From Oryzicola mucosus (lineage in GTDB: Bacteria > Pseudomonadota > Alphaproteobacteria > Rhizobiales > Rhizobiaceae): DNA of 64,000 bases. The position numbers and the translations under genes are program-made. The stretch is from contig NZ_JACVVX010000003.1 of the NCBI RefSeq assembly GCF_014534685.1, forward strand, positions 310,001 through 374,000, in the 5' to 3' direction. Position 1 is the stretch's first letter, and each line of letters opens with the position of its first letter. Of the stretch, positions 24,345-32,550 are shown piece by piece. Under the pieces are notes generated by a model that was not told the DNA's origin, ran no database searches, and worked only from the letters and a program-made list of their open reading frames with translations.

Positions 24345-25885
24345 ACGGCGCCGACCTGCTTTGCGAAACCCTTCTGGCAAACGACATCGATGTCTGCTTT
24401 GCCAATCCGGGCACGTCCGAAATGCATTTCGTCGCGGCTCTCGACCGGCAGCCGACGATGCGCTGCGTACTCGGGCTGTTCGAGGGCGTCGTCACCGGTG
24501 CCGCCGATGGGTATGCCCGCATGGCCGACAAACCGGCGGCAACCTTGCTGCATCTCGGGCCGGGACTGGCGAACGGGCTCGCCAATCTGCACAACGCCAG
24601 ACGTGCCCGCACGCCAATGGTCAACATCGTCGGCGACCACGCCACCTATCATCTCAAATACGATGCGCCGCTCACCTCCGACATCGAATCGCTGGCGCGA
24701 CCGATGTCGCATTGGGTCGGCAGGGCCGGTTCCTCGCACGACATCGGCCAGGCCACCGAAACCGCGATCCTCGAGGCACGCGCCGCACCTGGACAGATCG
24801 CCACGCTCATTCTGCCGGCGGATGTCGCATGGAGCGATACCAACGCCACGATTGCCCCCAAGGCCGAACTGCGCCAGGCCGCCAAGCCCGATGAAAGGCG
24901 CATCGCCACGGCAGTGGAGGCGCTGCGCAAGGGCGTGAGCACGACCATCCTGGTCACCGGACTTGCTCTGCGCGAGCGGCAGCTCGAAAAACTGGACCGC
25001 ATCGCACGCGCCAGCGGCGCGCGGCTGATGGCGCAGCAGTCGAACGGCCGCATGCAGCGCGGAGCGGGCCGTGTCGCGGTCGATCGCGCCCCCTATGACG
25101 TCGATAAGGCAGTCGCAAGTTTCGCCGAGACGGCCCAGGTGATCCTGATCGGCGCCAAGGCGCCGGTTGGCTTCTTCGCCTATCCCGGCAAGCCGAGCAG
25201 CATGCTGCCGGACGATTGCACCGTCATCGAGATGACCGAGGAAGGTGACGACCTGCCGCTCGCCATCGACATGCTGGCCGATGCCATCGGGGCGACTCCC
25301 AAAGCCGAGTTTTCGACACGCCACAACCCGGACCTGGCGCAGGGCAAACTGACGCCCGACGCCATCGCCATTGCGCTCGCCCACTACATGCCGGCCAACG
25401 CCATCATCTGCGATGAATCCGTCAGTTCGGGCCGCGACTTCTTCGGCAAGACCCATGGTGCTGAGCCGCACGACTTCCTGCAACTGACCGGCGGCTCCAT
25501 CGGCATCGGTCTGCCGCTGGCTTTGGGTGCATCGATTGCCTGCCCAGACCGTAAGGTCATCTCGCTTCAGGCCGACGGCAGCGGCATGTACACCTTGCAG
25601 GCGCTGTGGACGCAGGCGCGCGAGCGCACCGACACGTTGACGATCATCTTCGCCAACCGCCGCTACGCCATCCTGCATGGCGAATTGAAGAATGTCGGCG
25701 CCGGCGAGCCGGGCGTCAATGCCCGGCAGATGCTGGATTTGGACAATCCCGCTCTGGATTGGGTAAGTCTCGCCAAGGGCATGGGTGTGGAAGCCGCCCG
25801 CGCCGATACCGCCGAGGGGTTTGCCGATCTGCTCAAGTCGGCTTGCAGCCGGCGCGGGCCGTTTCTCATAGAAGCCGTCATCTGA
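24341..25885 (+). CDS. Thiamine-diphosphate enzyme, acetolactate-synthase/decarboxylase-like
   Basis: 514-residue ThDP-dependent enzyme of the acetolactate synthase/benzoylformate decarboxylase superfamily. The catalytic glutamate is E48 in LGLFEGVVTGAADGYARM. The ThDP-binding motif reads ADGSGM (411-416) with NRRYAI about 25 residues later, an A replacing the first G of the usual GDG. The central domain looks degenerate for FAD binding. These enzymes decarboxylate 2-oxoacids or form new C-C bonds. After a 2-hydroxyacid dehydrogenase in the same operon, decarboxylation of its 2-oxoacid product is a reasonable inference. Its start overlaps the kinase stop. Confidence 0.85.
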   Translation: MNGADLLCETLLANDIDVCFANPGTSEMHFVAALDRQPTMRCVLGLFEGVVTGAADGYARMADKPAATLLHLGPGLANGLANLHNARRARTPMVNIVGDHATYHLKYDAPLTSDIESLARPMSHWVGRAGSSHDIGQATETAILEARAAPGQIATLILPADVAWSDTNATIAPKAELRQAAKPDERRIATAVEALRKGVSTTILVTGLALRERQLEKLDRIARASGARLMAQQSNGRMQRGAGRVAVDRAPYDVDKAVASFAETAQVILIGAKAPVGFFAYPGKPSSMLPDDCTVIEMTEEGDDLPLAIDMLADAIGATPKAEFSTRHNPDLAQGKLTPDAIAIALAHYMPANAIICDESVSSGRDFFGKTHGAEPHDFLQLTGGSIGIGLPLALGASIACPDRKVISLQADGSGMYTLQALWTQARERTDTLTIIFANRRYAILHGELKNVGAGEPGVNARQMLDLDNPALDWVSLAKGMGVEAARADTAEGFADLLKSACSRRGPFLIEAVI

Positions 25886-25905
25886 CGGCGAGCAAAGGAA
25901 GACGC

Positions 25906-28218
25906 ATGTCGACCATCAAGCGCGTAGCGCATTGCAGCCACTGGGGCGCCTATACTCTGCTGGTGGAGAACGGCGAGATCGTCGGCACCGAGCCGTTCGA
26001 ACATGATCCCCACCCCTCGCCCATCATTCACTCCGTCCGAGAATGGGCCGATCCGAGCCGCCGCGTGCTGCGGCCGATGGTGCGTTCGGGCTGGCTGGAA
26101 AAGCGTGAGAAAAGCAACCGGCGGCAGCGTGGCAAGGAAAAATTCGTTGCTGTCAGCTGGGATGAGGCGACCGCGCTGGTGGCCGAGGAAATCGACCGCG
26201 TCCGCAACGATTTCGGCAACGCCTCCATCTTCGCCGGTTCCTATGGCTGGACCAGCAGCGGACGCTTCCACCATGCTTCCTCGCTGCTCAAGCGCACGCT
26301 CAACCTGGTCGGCGGCTACACCGGCCATGTCGACACCTATTCGATTGCCGCCGGCCCGGTGATCCTGCGACATACGCTGGGCAGCGAAGAGGCTTGCGGC
26401 GGCGGTGCCAACACGCTCGATTCCATTGCCGAAAACACCGAGACGCTCGTCGTCTTCGGCGCGCTTTCTCCGCGCACGGCTCAAACCGAAGCGGGCGGCA
26501 TCGGGCCGCATACGCTCGAAACGCACCTCAAGCGCATCGCCGAACGCGGCATCCGCGTGATCCTGATTTCGCCGCTGCGCGACGACCTGCCGGAATGGCT
26601 GGACGCCGAATGGTGGCCGATCCGCCCCAACACCGATACGGCGCTGATGCTGGGCCTTGCCGGCGAGATCGTGAAAGCCAACCGCCACGACAGCGATTTC
26701 CTCAACCGCTGCTGCAGCGGCTCCGAGCGCTTCCTCGCCTATCTCGACGGTTCGGTCGATGGTGTACGCAAGGATGCGGCATGGGCGGCCGGCATCACCG
26801 GTCTCGATATCGCTGATATCTCAGCCCTTGCACCGGTTCTGGTCGATACCCGCAGCATGCTGACGGTCAGCTGGAGCCTGCAGCGCGCCCATCATGGCGA
26901 GCAGCCCTTCTGGGCCGGATTGGGACTTGCGGCAGTCGCGGGTCAGATCGGCCTGCCTGGGGGCGGCGTCGGTTTCGGCTATGGCTCGCTCGGCGGCGTC
27001 GGCGCGCCCTACGGGCTCGGCAAGCCGCCCGCCATTTCCCAGCTGCAGAAACCCATAGACAGCTTCATCCCGGTCGCTCGGATCACCGACCTGCTGCTCA
27101 ATCCCGGTGCTGAATTCACCTATCAAGGCGAAACGCGCACCTATCCCGACACGCGGCTGGTCTATTGGGCCGGTGGCAACCCCTATCACCATCACCAGGA
27201 CATCCACCGGCTGGAAGAAGGCTGGTCGCGGCCCGAAACCATCATCGTGCAGGATCCGATGTGGACGGCCACTGCTCAGCGCGCCGACATCGTCTTGCCG
27301 GCCACGACGTCCATCGAACGCAACGATCTCGCCGGCAACAGGCGCACCAACTACGTCATGGCGATGCAAAAGGCCATCGAACCGCTGGGCGATGCGCGTT
27401 CGGACTTCGATATCTTCAACGCCATTGCCACGCGCCTGGGTGTGGGCGATGCCTTCAATGAAGGTCGCGACGAGATGGGCTGGGTACGACATCTCTACGA
27501 ACAGACACGCAGCGATGCCGCCGAGCGGCTGGGCTTCGAGATGGTCGATTTCGACACCTTCTGGTCGGTCGGTTCCGCCGAGATGCCGGTGCGCGAGAAC
27601 TATACCTATCTCGCCGGCTTCCGGCAGGATCCAGAGGCCAATGCGCTGAAAACCGAAAGTGGGCGCATCGTGCTCGGCAGCGAAAAGCTCGCCAGCCTGG
27701 GCTATGCGGATTGTCTCGACCATCCCGCCTGGATCGAACCCGCTGAATGGCTCGGCAACGCCAAGGAAGACAACGAACTGCATCTCGTGTCGCACCAGCC
27801 CACGGGCCGTCTGCACAGCCAGTTGGAATCGGCAGAGGCCAGCCGCGCGCATAAGCGCAATGGTCGTGAACAGGCGCGCATCAACCGGCACGATGCCGAA
27901 CGGCTCGGTATCCGCGACGGCAGCACGGTCCGGCTGTGGAACGCACGCGGCGCTTCTCTTGCCACCGCCACGGTCGACGAGGCGGTGCGTGCCGGTGTCG
28001 TCGTTCTGCCGACGGGCGCCTGGTTCACACCCACCGGCAACAGCGGACTGGATATTGCCGGCAATCCAAACGTGCTGACGCTCGACGTGCCGACCTCTCA
28101 ATTCGGCCAGGGCTGCTCGGCGCATACCTGCCTGGTGCGCGTCGAGCCCTATGAAGGCTCGGCCCCCGACGCGTTCGATCACTATCAGGAAACCATTGCC
28201 GCGCTCGCGGACGCATAG
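25906..28218 (+). CDS. Molybdopterin oxidoreductase, BisC/TorA-like
   Basis: 770-residue molybdenum bis-MGD enzyme of the DMSO-reductase family, closest in pattern to biotin-sulfoxide and TMAO reductases. It lacks an N-terminal Fe-S cysteine cluster and has the GSYGWTSSGRFHH segment (Y113-G119) where the serine Mo ligand lies. No twin-arginine or other signal is present, so it is cytoplasmic. The AAAGGA site fixes ATG 25906; an open frame extends upstream into the previous gene. Probable activity: reduction of an S-oxide or N-oxide, or the reverse. Its presence in a sugar-acid/CoA-type operon is unusual. Confidence 0.87.
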   Translation: MSTIKRVAHCSHWGAYTLLVENGEIVGTEPFEHDPHPSPIIHSVREWADPSRRVLRPMVRSGWLEKREKSNRRQRGKEKFVAVSWDEATALVAEEIDRVRNDFGNASIFAGSYGWTSSGRFHHASSLLKRTLNLVGGYTGHVDTYSIAAGPVILRHTLGSEEACGGGANTLDSIAENTETLVVFGALSPRTAQTEAGGIGPHTLETHLKRIAERGIRVILISPLRDDLPEWLDAEWWPIRPNTDTALMLGLAGEIVKANRHDSDFLNRCCSGSERFLAYLDGSVDGVRKDAAWAAGITGLDIADISALAPVLVDTRSMLTVSWSLQRAHHGEQPFWAGLGLAAVAGQIGLPGGGVGFGYGSLGGVGAPYGLGKPPAISQLQKPIDSFIPVARITDLLLNPGAEFTYQGETRTYPDTRLVYWAGGNPYHHHQDIHRLEEGWSRPETIIVQDPMWTATAQRADIVLPATTSIERNDLAGNRRTNYVMAMQKAIEPLGDARSDFDIFNAIATRLGVGDAFNEGRDEMGWVRHLYEQTRSDAAERLGFEMVDFDTFWSVGSAEMPVRENYTYLAGFRQDPEANALKTESGRIVLGSEKLASLGYADCLDHPAWIEPAEWLGNAKEDNELHLVSHQPTGRLHSQLESAEASRAHKRNGREQARINRHDAERLGIRDGSTVRLWNARGASLATATVDEAVRAGVVVLPTGAWFTPTGNSGLDIAGNPNVLTLDVPTSQFGQGCSAHTCLVRVEPYEGSAPDAFDHYQETIAALADA

Positions 28219-28257
28219 GGCCGACGCCGGCCCTGTAAAACATTACCGGAGGATATC

Positions 28258-28824
28258 ATGACTGCCGCCATCAGCCGCTTTCCCGTGCCCGAAATCAAGG
28301 ACATGCCGAAGGACATCGCCGACCGCATCCTCGCGGTTCAGGAGAAGTCCGGCTTCGTACCCAACGTGTTTCTGACGCTGGCCTATCGCCCCGACGAGTT
28401 CCGCGCCTTCTTTGCCTATCACGACGCGCTGATGGACAAGCCGGGCAATCTGACCAAGGCGGAGCGCGAGATGATCGTGGTCGCCACCAGCAATGCCAAC
28501 CAGTGCCAGTATTGCGTGGTCGCCCATGGTGCGATCCTGCGCATCCGCGCCAAGAACCCGCTGATCGCCGACCAGGTCGCGATCAATTATCGCAAGGCAG
28601 ACATCTCCCCGAAGCAGATGGCGATGCTCGACTACGCGATGAAGGTGTCGGCGCGCGCCTATGAGGTCGGCGACGAGGATATCGAGACGCTCAAGGGGCA
28701 TGGTTTCACCGACGACGACATCTGGGATATCTCCGCGATTTCAGCTTTCTTCGGCATGTCGAACCGGCTCGCCAACGTCACCAGCATGCGCCCCAACGAC
28801 GAGTTCTACACGCTCGGACGTTGA
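28258..28824 (+). CDS. AhpD-like peroxidase-related protein (carboxymuconolactone decarboxylase fold)
   Basis: 188-residue all-helical protein. The redox motif is C83-Q-Y-C86-x3-H90 within NANQCQYCVVAHGA, the CxxCxxxH pattern of AhpD-like alkylhydroperoxidase-related proteins (the uncharacterised peroxidase-related group). A GGAGG site precedes the start. Family members can relay electrons from dihydrolipoyl proteins to peroxides; the in vivo role is usually unknown. It lies between the molybdoenzyme and rhodanese genes, which hints at thiol or oxidant chemistry in the pathway. Confidence 0.85.
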   Translation: MTAAISRFPVPEIKDMPKDIADRILAVQEKSGFVPNVFLTLAYRPDEFRAFFAYHDALMDKPGNLTKAEREMIVVATSNANQCQYCVVAHGAILRIRAKNPLIADQVAINYRKADISPKQMAMLDYAMKVSARAYEVGDEDIETLKGHGFTDDDIWDISAISAFFGMSNRLANVTSMRPNDEFYTLGR

Positions 28825-28847
28825 ACTCAGAAAGGCAGGAGAACATC

Positions 28848-29243
28848 ATGGCCAAAGGCTACAAACAGATGATCGCCGAGGCGGATGCGGCAGTCCGCTC
28901 GCTTTCGCCCGAAGAGGTCTCGGCACTCAAGGACGATTCCAACACGGTTCTGGTCGACATCCGCGATATCCGCGAGTTGGAGCGAGATGGGACGATTGAA
29001 GGCGCCATGCATGCACCGCGCGGCATGCTGGAGTTCTGGATCGATCCGGAAAGCCCCTATCACAAGCCGGCTTTTGCCGAGGACAAGACTTACGTCTTTT
29101 ACTGCGCGGGCGGCTGGCGTTCGCTGCTCGCCGCGCAGACCGCGCAGGAGATGGGCCTGAAGACCGCGAGCATGCTCGGCGGCTATGGCGACTGGAAGAA
29201 GAAGGGCCTGCCCACCATCGAGCGCAAGCCGAAAGAGGCCTGA
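28848..29243 (+). CDS. Rhodanese-like sulfurtransferase domain protein
   Basis: Single-domain rhodanese of 131 residues. The active-site loop is C86-A-G-G-W-R-S in YVFYCAGGWRSLLAA, with the upstream LVDIRDIRELERDGTIEGAMHAPRG strand and GGYGDWKKKGLP at the C-terminus. The intact catalytic cysteine suggests real persulfide chemistry. The AGGAG site at 28837-28841 supports ATG 28848 over 28821. It is the last gene of the operon and converges on the GntR gene, with no clear terminator in the three-base gap. Confidence 0.88.
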   Translation: MAKGYKQMIAEADAAVRSLSPEEVSALKDDSNTVLVDIRDIRELERDGTIEGAMHAPRGMLEFWIDPESPYHKPAFAEDKTYVFYCAGGWRSLLAAQTAQEMGLKTASMLGGYGDWKKKGLPTIERKPKEA

Positions 29244-29246
29244 CTG

Positions 29247-29981
29247 TTACCGGTGGATCAGCGCTAAACCGGGAATTTTCCGGAGCAGTTCGGGGTCCTC
29301 GCTGAAGATATATTCGAGATTGTGCCGCGCGGTGCGGGCATGCTCGCGTGCCAGAAACTCTGCGCGGGCCCCCTCCCGCGCGGCAATCGCGTTGACTATG
29401 GCGTGATGCTGGTCCTGAGCCGCGCGTAGCGAGCGCCGAAAGGCGGTGATCTCGGTCTTGTTGGGCAAAAAGGCCGAGGGCGACGCGAAAGGCAGCGCGC
29501 TTGCGCGCTCGACCTCGCGGCGGATGATGTCGCTGCCCGAGAGCCCCGCCAGTTCGTGGTGAAAGGTTTCGTTCAGGTCGGAATAGCTGTCGAAATCAAC
29601 GTCGTCCTCATTTTTTCCGAAACAGCCGTCCAGCTTCAGGACGATGTCGTTGATGCGGGCGAGAACATCCGGCAGGACGCCCCGCTCCGCAGCGAGCCGC
29701 GCTGCCGTACCCTCCATGACGCCGCGCAATTCAATGGAATCGACCACATCGGCGTAACCGAAGCGGCGCACGACAAATCCGCCATTCGGCAAGCGGTCGA
29801 GCAGACCTTCCTCAGCCAGCCGTGACAGTGCTTCGCGAACAGGCGTGCGTGAAATATCCAGGGTCTCGGCCAGGGAAACCTCGAACAGCCGCATGCCTCC
29901 CGGCAACTCGCCGTTTATGATCTTCTCTCGCAGATCGATGACGGCCCGGCGGCCATGCGTCGCGACTTCGCTGCTCTTCAT
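29247..29981 (-). CDS. GntR-family regulator, FCD (FadR-like) subfamily
   Basis: 244-residue regulator. The N-terminal winged helix has LREKIINGELPGGMRLFEVSLAETLDISRTPVREALSRLAEEGLL, the classic GntR pattern. The C-terminal all-helical FCD domain carries the histidines of its usual metal site (FHHELAGLS, DQHHAIVNAI, REHARTARHNL). It is divergent from the alpha/beta hydrolase-LigAB operon. Two TGTATACA palindromes in the 217-bp gap match the consensus type bound by this subfamily, and further copies stand before the MetF and MetE-like genes. Confidence 0.9.
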   Translation of the reverse strand: MKSSEVATHGRRAVIDLREKIINGELPGGMRLFEVSLAETLDISRTPVREALSRLAEEGLLDRLPNGGFVVRRFGYADVVDSIELRGVMEGTAARLAAERGVLPDVLARINDIVLKLDGCFGKNEDDVDFDSYSDLNETFHHELAGLSGSDIIRREVERASALPFASPSAFLPNKTEITAFRRSLRAAQDQHHAIVNAIAAREGARAEFLAREHARTARHNLEYIFSEDPELLRKIPGLALIHR

Positions 29982-30133
29982 GAATGCTTCCCCACTCTCC
30001 GCCCACCCTATACCATCACGTCGTTTCGGCGCGAAGACCCACTGCTGACGCGTGGTACGCAGTTTCCGCGTGTGTATTCATTGCCAACGAGAAGCTACGT
30101 TTGATCGCGTCATATCGGTAAAATCGACCGTAC

Positions 30134-30145
30134 TATGTATACATA
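30134..30145. promoter_or_regulatory. GntR/FCD-type operator, site 1
   Basis: Perfect 12-bp palindrome TATGTATACATA. Core TGTATACA fits the FadR-subfamily operator style (t-GT-AC-a). Site 2 lies 24 bp away centre to centre, just over two helical turns. Confidence 0.65.
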
Positions 30146-30158
30146 AAGATTGACAATA

Positions 30159-30168
30159 ATGTATACAT
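30159..30168. promoter_or_regulatory. GntR/FCD-type operator, site 2
   Basis: Palindrome ATGTATACAT in the same divergent gap, overlapping the region directly downstream of a TTGACA hexamer (30150-30155). It probably controls the hydrolase-LigAB operon and possibly the regulator itself. Confidence 0.62.
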
Positions 30169-30198
30169 AAGATTGGTTGGCCGCAGGAGGACTGCAAT

Positions 30199-30909
30199 TT
30201 GGCGACGCTTGTGCTTATCCCGGGACTGGCTTCCGACTCGATCGTCTGGCAACCGCTCGCGGACGCCATGGCCGAACGCATGCCGGTCTACCCGGCTGAC
30301 ATCAGCCGTGACGCGTCCATTCCCGAGATGGCAGCCCGCGTCTTGAGAGAAGTCGAAGGCGATATAATCGCCGTCGGCCATTCGCTCGGCGGACGTGTGG
30401 CAATGGATATGGCGCGGCGGGCCCCGGACCGCATTGTCGGCCTCGTCCTCGCCAATACCGGCCAGCACCCCAAGCGCGACGGCGAAGAGATCAAGCGCCA
30501 GCAGATGATCGATCTCGGCCATGAAGACATCGGCCGTCTCGCCGACGCCTGGCTGCCGCCGATGCTGGACCCCGCCCGCGTCAGCGACGCTGTGCTGGTG
30601 AACAAACTAAAAGCGATGGTCATGCGTGTGGGGGCGGATGTGCATGAACGGCAGATCCGTTCGCTCGTCGCGAGGCCCGACGCCTCCGCGTATCTTCCCC
30701 AGATCACCTGTCCTATCCTCTTTGTCGCAGCGAACCAGGACGGTTTCAGCCCAGTCGCCCAGCATCAGGAAATGGCCGATGCCGCTCCCGACAGCGAACT
30801 CGCGATCGTCGACCATGCCGGCCATTTCGCGCCGGTAGAGCAGCCGGAAGCCGTGGTTACCGCTATCACCGGCTGGCTTGGCCGCCGTTTTGGAGAGGCA
30901 CATGCCTGA
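30199..30909 (+). CDS. Alpha/beta hydrolase
   Basis: 236-residue alpha/beta-fold hydrolase. The nucleophile elbow is GHSLGG (residues 60-65, S62), the histidine is H209 in VDHAGHFAPVEQP, and an aspartate lies in AANQDGFSP. The start is TTG 30199, supported by AGGAGG at 30185-30190; no ATG precedes the conserved LVLIPGLASDS strand. It is first in the operon with the LigAB-type dioxygenase and overlaps LigA by eight bases, so it probably acts on an ester or lactone in the same aromatic pathway. An ester-cleaving role upstream or a lactonase role after ring cleavage are both possible. Confidence 0.85.
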   Translation: MATLVLIPGLASDSIVWQPLADAMAERMPVYPADISRDASIPEMAARVLREVEGDIIAVGHSLGGRVAMDMARRAPDRIVGLVLANTGQHPKRDGEEIKRQQMIDLGHEDIGRLADAWLPPMLDPARVSDAVLVNKLKAMVMRVGADVHERQIRSLVARPDASAYLPQITCPILFVAANQDGFSPVAQHQEMADAAPDSELAIVDHAGHFAPVEQPEAVVTAITGWLGRRFGEAHA

Positions 30910-31252
30910 ACAGCACACCATACCCGACACCCCGCTCTTCGACCGGGCGGGATCGATCCGGGGCTACAAGATCAACAAGATGGCGATGGCGCTCGGCCAG
31001 CCACAGAACCGCGAGGCCTTCAAGACGGACGAGGAAGCCTATCTCGACCGGTTCGGCCTGACGCCTGAAGAAAAAGCGGCAGTGATGAGCCGGGACTGGC
31101 ATGAGATGGTGCGCCTGGGTGGCAACCTGTTCTTCATCCTGAAGATTGCTGCCGTGGACCCGACCCCGATCACCCAGATCGGTGCTGCCCAGGCAAGCAT
31201 GTCGCATGATGACTTCCTCTATGAACGGCTGGGAAAGAAGCGCAATGGCTGA
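30902..31252 (+). CDS. ligA: Aromatic 4,5-extradiol dioxygenase alpha subunit (LigA-like)
   Basis: 116-residue small subunit of a protocatechuate/gallate 4,5-dioxygenase. The region GYKINKMAMALGQPQNREAFKTDEEAYLDRFGLT and the later SRDWHEMVRLGGNLFFILKIAAV match the LigA fold that caps the active site of the catalytic subunit. ATG 30902 overlaps the hydrolase gene by eight bases, and its stop overlaps LigB by eight bases, so the subunits are translationally coupled. Preference for protocatechuate, gallate or 3-O-methylgallate cannot be read from this subunit. Confidence 0.88.
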   Translation: MPEQHTIPDTPLFDRAGSIRGYKINKMAMALGQPQNREAFKTDEEAYLDRFGLTPEEKAAVMSRDWHEMVRLGGNLFFILKIAAVDPTPITQIGAAQASMSHDDFLYERLGKKRNG

Positions 31253-32087
31253 GATCATCGGCGGCATCGGAACGAGCCACGTTCCCTCGATCGGCGCGGC
31301 ACTGGATAAGGGCCTGCGCGACAGCGCCGACTGGAAGCCGTTCTTCGACGGCTACGAAGCCGGCAAGCAATGGATGGTGGAGGCTAAGCCCGACATCGCG
31401 GTCGTCATCTTCAACGACCATGGCAACACCTTCTTCCTCGACAAGGTTCCTACCTTCGCAGTCGGCGTGGCCGAGACCTACAACCCTGTCGACGAAGGCT
31501 GGGGACCGCGCGCGATTGCGCCGTTCGAGGGCGCGGTCGATTTCTCCTGGCATTTCGTCGACAAGCTCGTCGAACGCCATTTCGATCCGCTGGTCTGCCG
31601 CGAGATCGAGGTAGATCACGGCCTGCAGGTGCCGATGGAACTGTTTTTCGGCCGCCCCGACCGATGGCCGGTGAAGGTGCTGCCGATCTGGGTCAACACC
31701 ATTCAATACCCGATCCCGACGCCGCAGCGTTGCTGGGACATGGGCACGGTTCTGCGCGAGGCCATCGAGAGCTGGCCAGGCAACGAACGCGTCGTCATCC
31801 TCGGCACAGGCGGCCTGTCGCACCAATTGCAGGGCGCCCGCGCCGGCTTCATCAACCAGACCGCCGACCGGGCTTGGCTCGACGGCATCGCCGCCAATCC
31901 CGAACCCTATCGCACCATGAGCCGCGAAGACTATGTCGAGCAGTTCGGTTCGGAAGGCGCGGAACTCATCATGTGGCTGGTGATGCGCGCGGCGATGAAC
32001 GCGGACGTCAACCTCATCCACAAGCACTACCACGCCCCTGCCTCGATGACGGGTGCTGGCATGGTGGTGCTGGAAAACGCCGGCTGA
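31245..32087 (+). CDS. ligB: Aromatic 4,5-extradiol dioxygenase beta subunit (LigB-like)
   Basis: 280-residue catalytic subunit of a type II extradiol dioxygenase. The non-heme iron ligands are visible as H12 (GIGTSHVPS), H59 (FNDHGN) and E240 (EGAELIMW); the proposed acid-base histidine is H193 (GTGGLSHQLQGARAGF). These agree with structurally characterised LigB. It cleaves the ring next to two hydroxyls using O2. With GalB, GalC and GalD homologues nearby, but no LigC or LigI, the substrate may be gallate or an O-methylgallate, whose cleavage leads directly to 4-oxalomesaconate. Confidence 0.9.
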   Translation: MAEIIGGIGTSHVPSIGAALDKGLRDSADWKPFFDGYEAGKQWMVEAKPDIAVVIFNDHGNTFFLDKVPTFAVGVAETYNPVDEGWGPRAIAPFEGAVDFSWHFVDKLVERHFDPLVCREIEVDHGLQVPMELFFGRPDRWPVKVLPIWVNTIQYPIPTPQRCWDMGTVLREAIESWPGNERVVILGTGGLSHQLQGARAGFINQTADRAWLDGIAANPEPYRTMSREDYVEQFGSEGAELIMWLVMRAAMNADVNLIHKHYHAPASMTGAGMVVLENAG

Positions 32088-32143
32088 ACCCTTAGCGCTT
32101 CGAGCCGCTTGCGGTTCTGCCCTGAAAAACGAACGAGCCCGTC

Positions 32144-32464
32144 ATGTTCTTTCTCATGCGCTGCCTGCATCACCCGGAACAGGACGATGCGCGCGACACT
32201 CACCGTCCCGCGCACCGGGCCTGGGTGCAATCCGGCGGCAATGGCATTGCCGCCGTGCTTATCGGCTCGGCCTTGGTCGATCACGAAGGCGGCTCACTGG
32301 GCAATTTCGGCATCATCGAAGCCGAGAGCCTGGAAGCGGCCCGCGCATTCGCCGAAGGCGACCCGTTCCACCTGAACGGCGTCGTGGCCGAGATCGACCT
32401 GACGCCCCTGCCCGACACGTTCCAGGCGCATCGGATTTCCGAACCGATGACGGCTCGAAAGTAG
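32144..32464 (+). CDS. YciI-like protein
   Basis: 106-residue protein with the YciI/ferredoxin-like fold pattern: an initial strand, HRAWVQSGG, IGSALVDHEGGSLGNFGIIEAESLEAARAFAEGDPFHLNGVV. It starts 56 bases after LigB and appears to belong to the same operon. YciI-like proteins often accompany extradiol dioxygenases and resemble muconolactone-isomerase folds, but the reaction here is unknown. Confidence 0.78.
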   Translation: MFFLMRCLHHPEQDDARDTHRPAHRAWVQSGGNGIAAVLIGSALVDHEGGSLGNFGIIEAESLEAARAFAEGDPFHLNGVVAEIDLTPLPDTFQAHRISEPMTARK

Positions 32465-32550
32465 TTCGAAGTTCAATCCCTCGAAACGATAGCGGCTTCG
32501 TCATTGAGTTCGCATTTTGAGCCGTTATAGTCGCCGGATCGGCAACAACG

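Noticed and set aside
30150-30155. TTGACA as the -35 of the hydrolase-LigAB operon
   Set aside because: No convincing -10 at 16-18 bp spacing; promoter left unassigned although the GntR sites are nearby.
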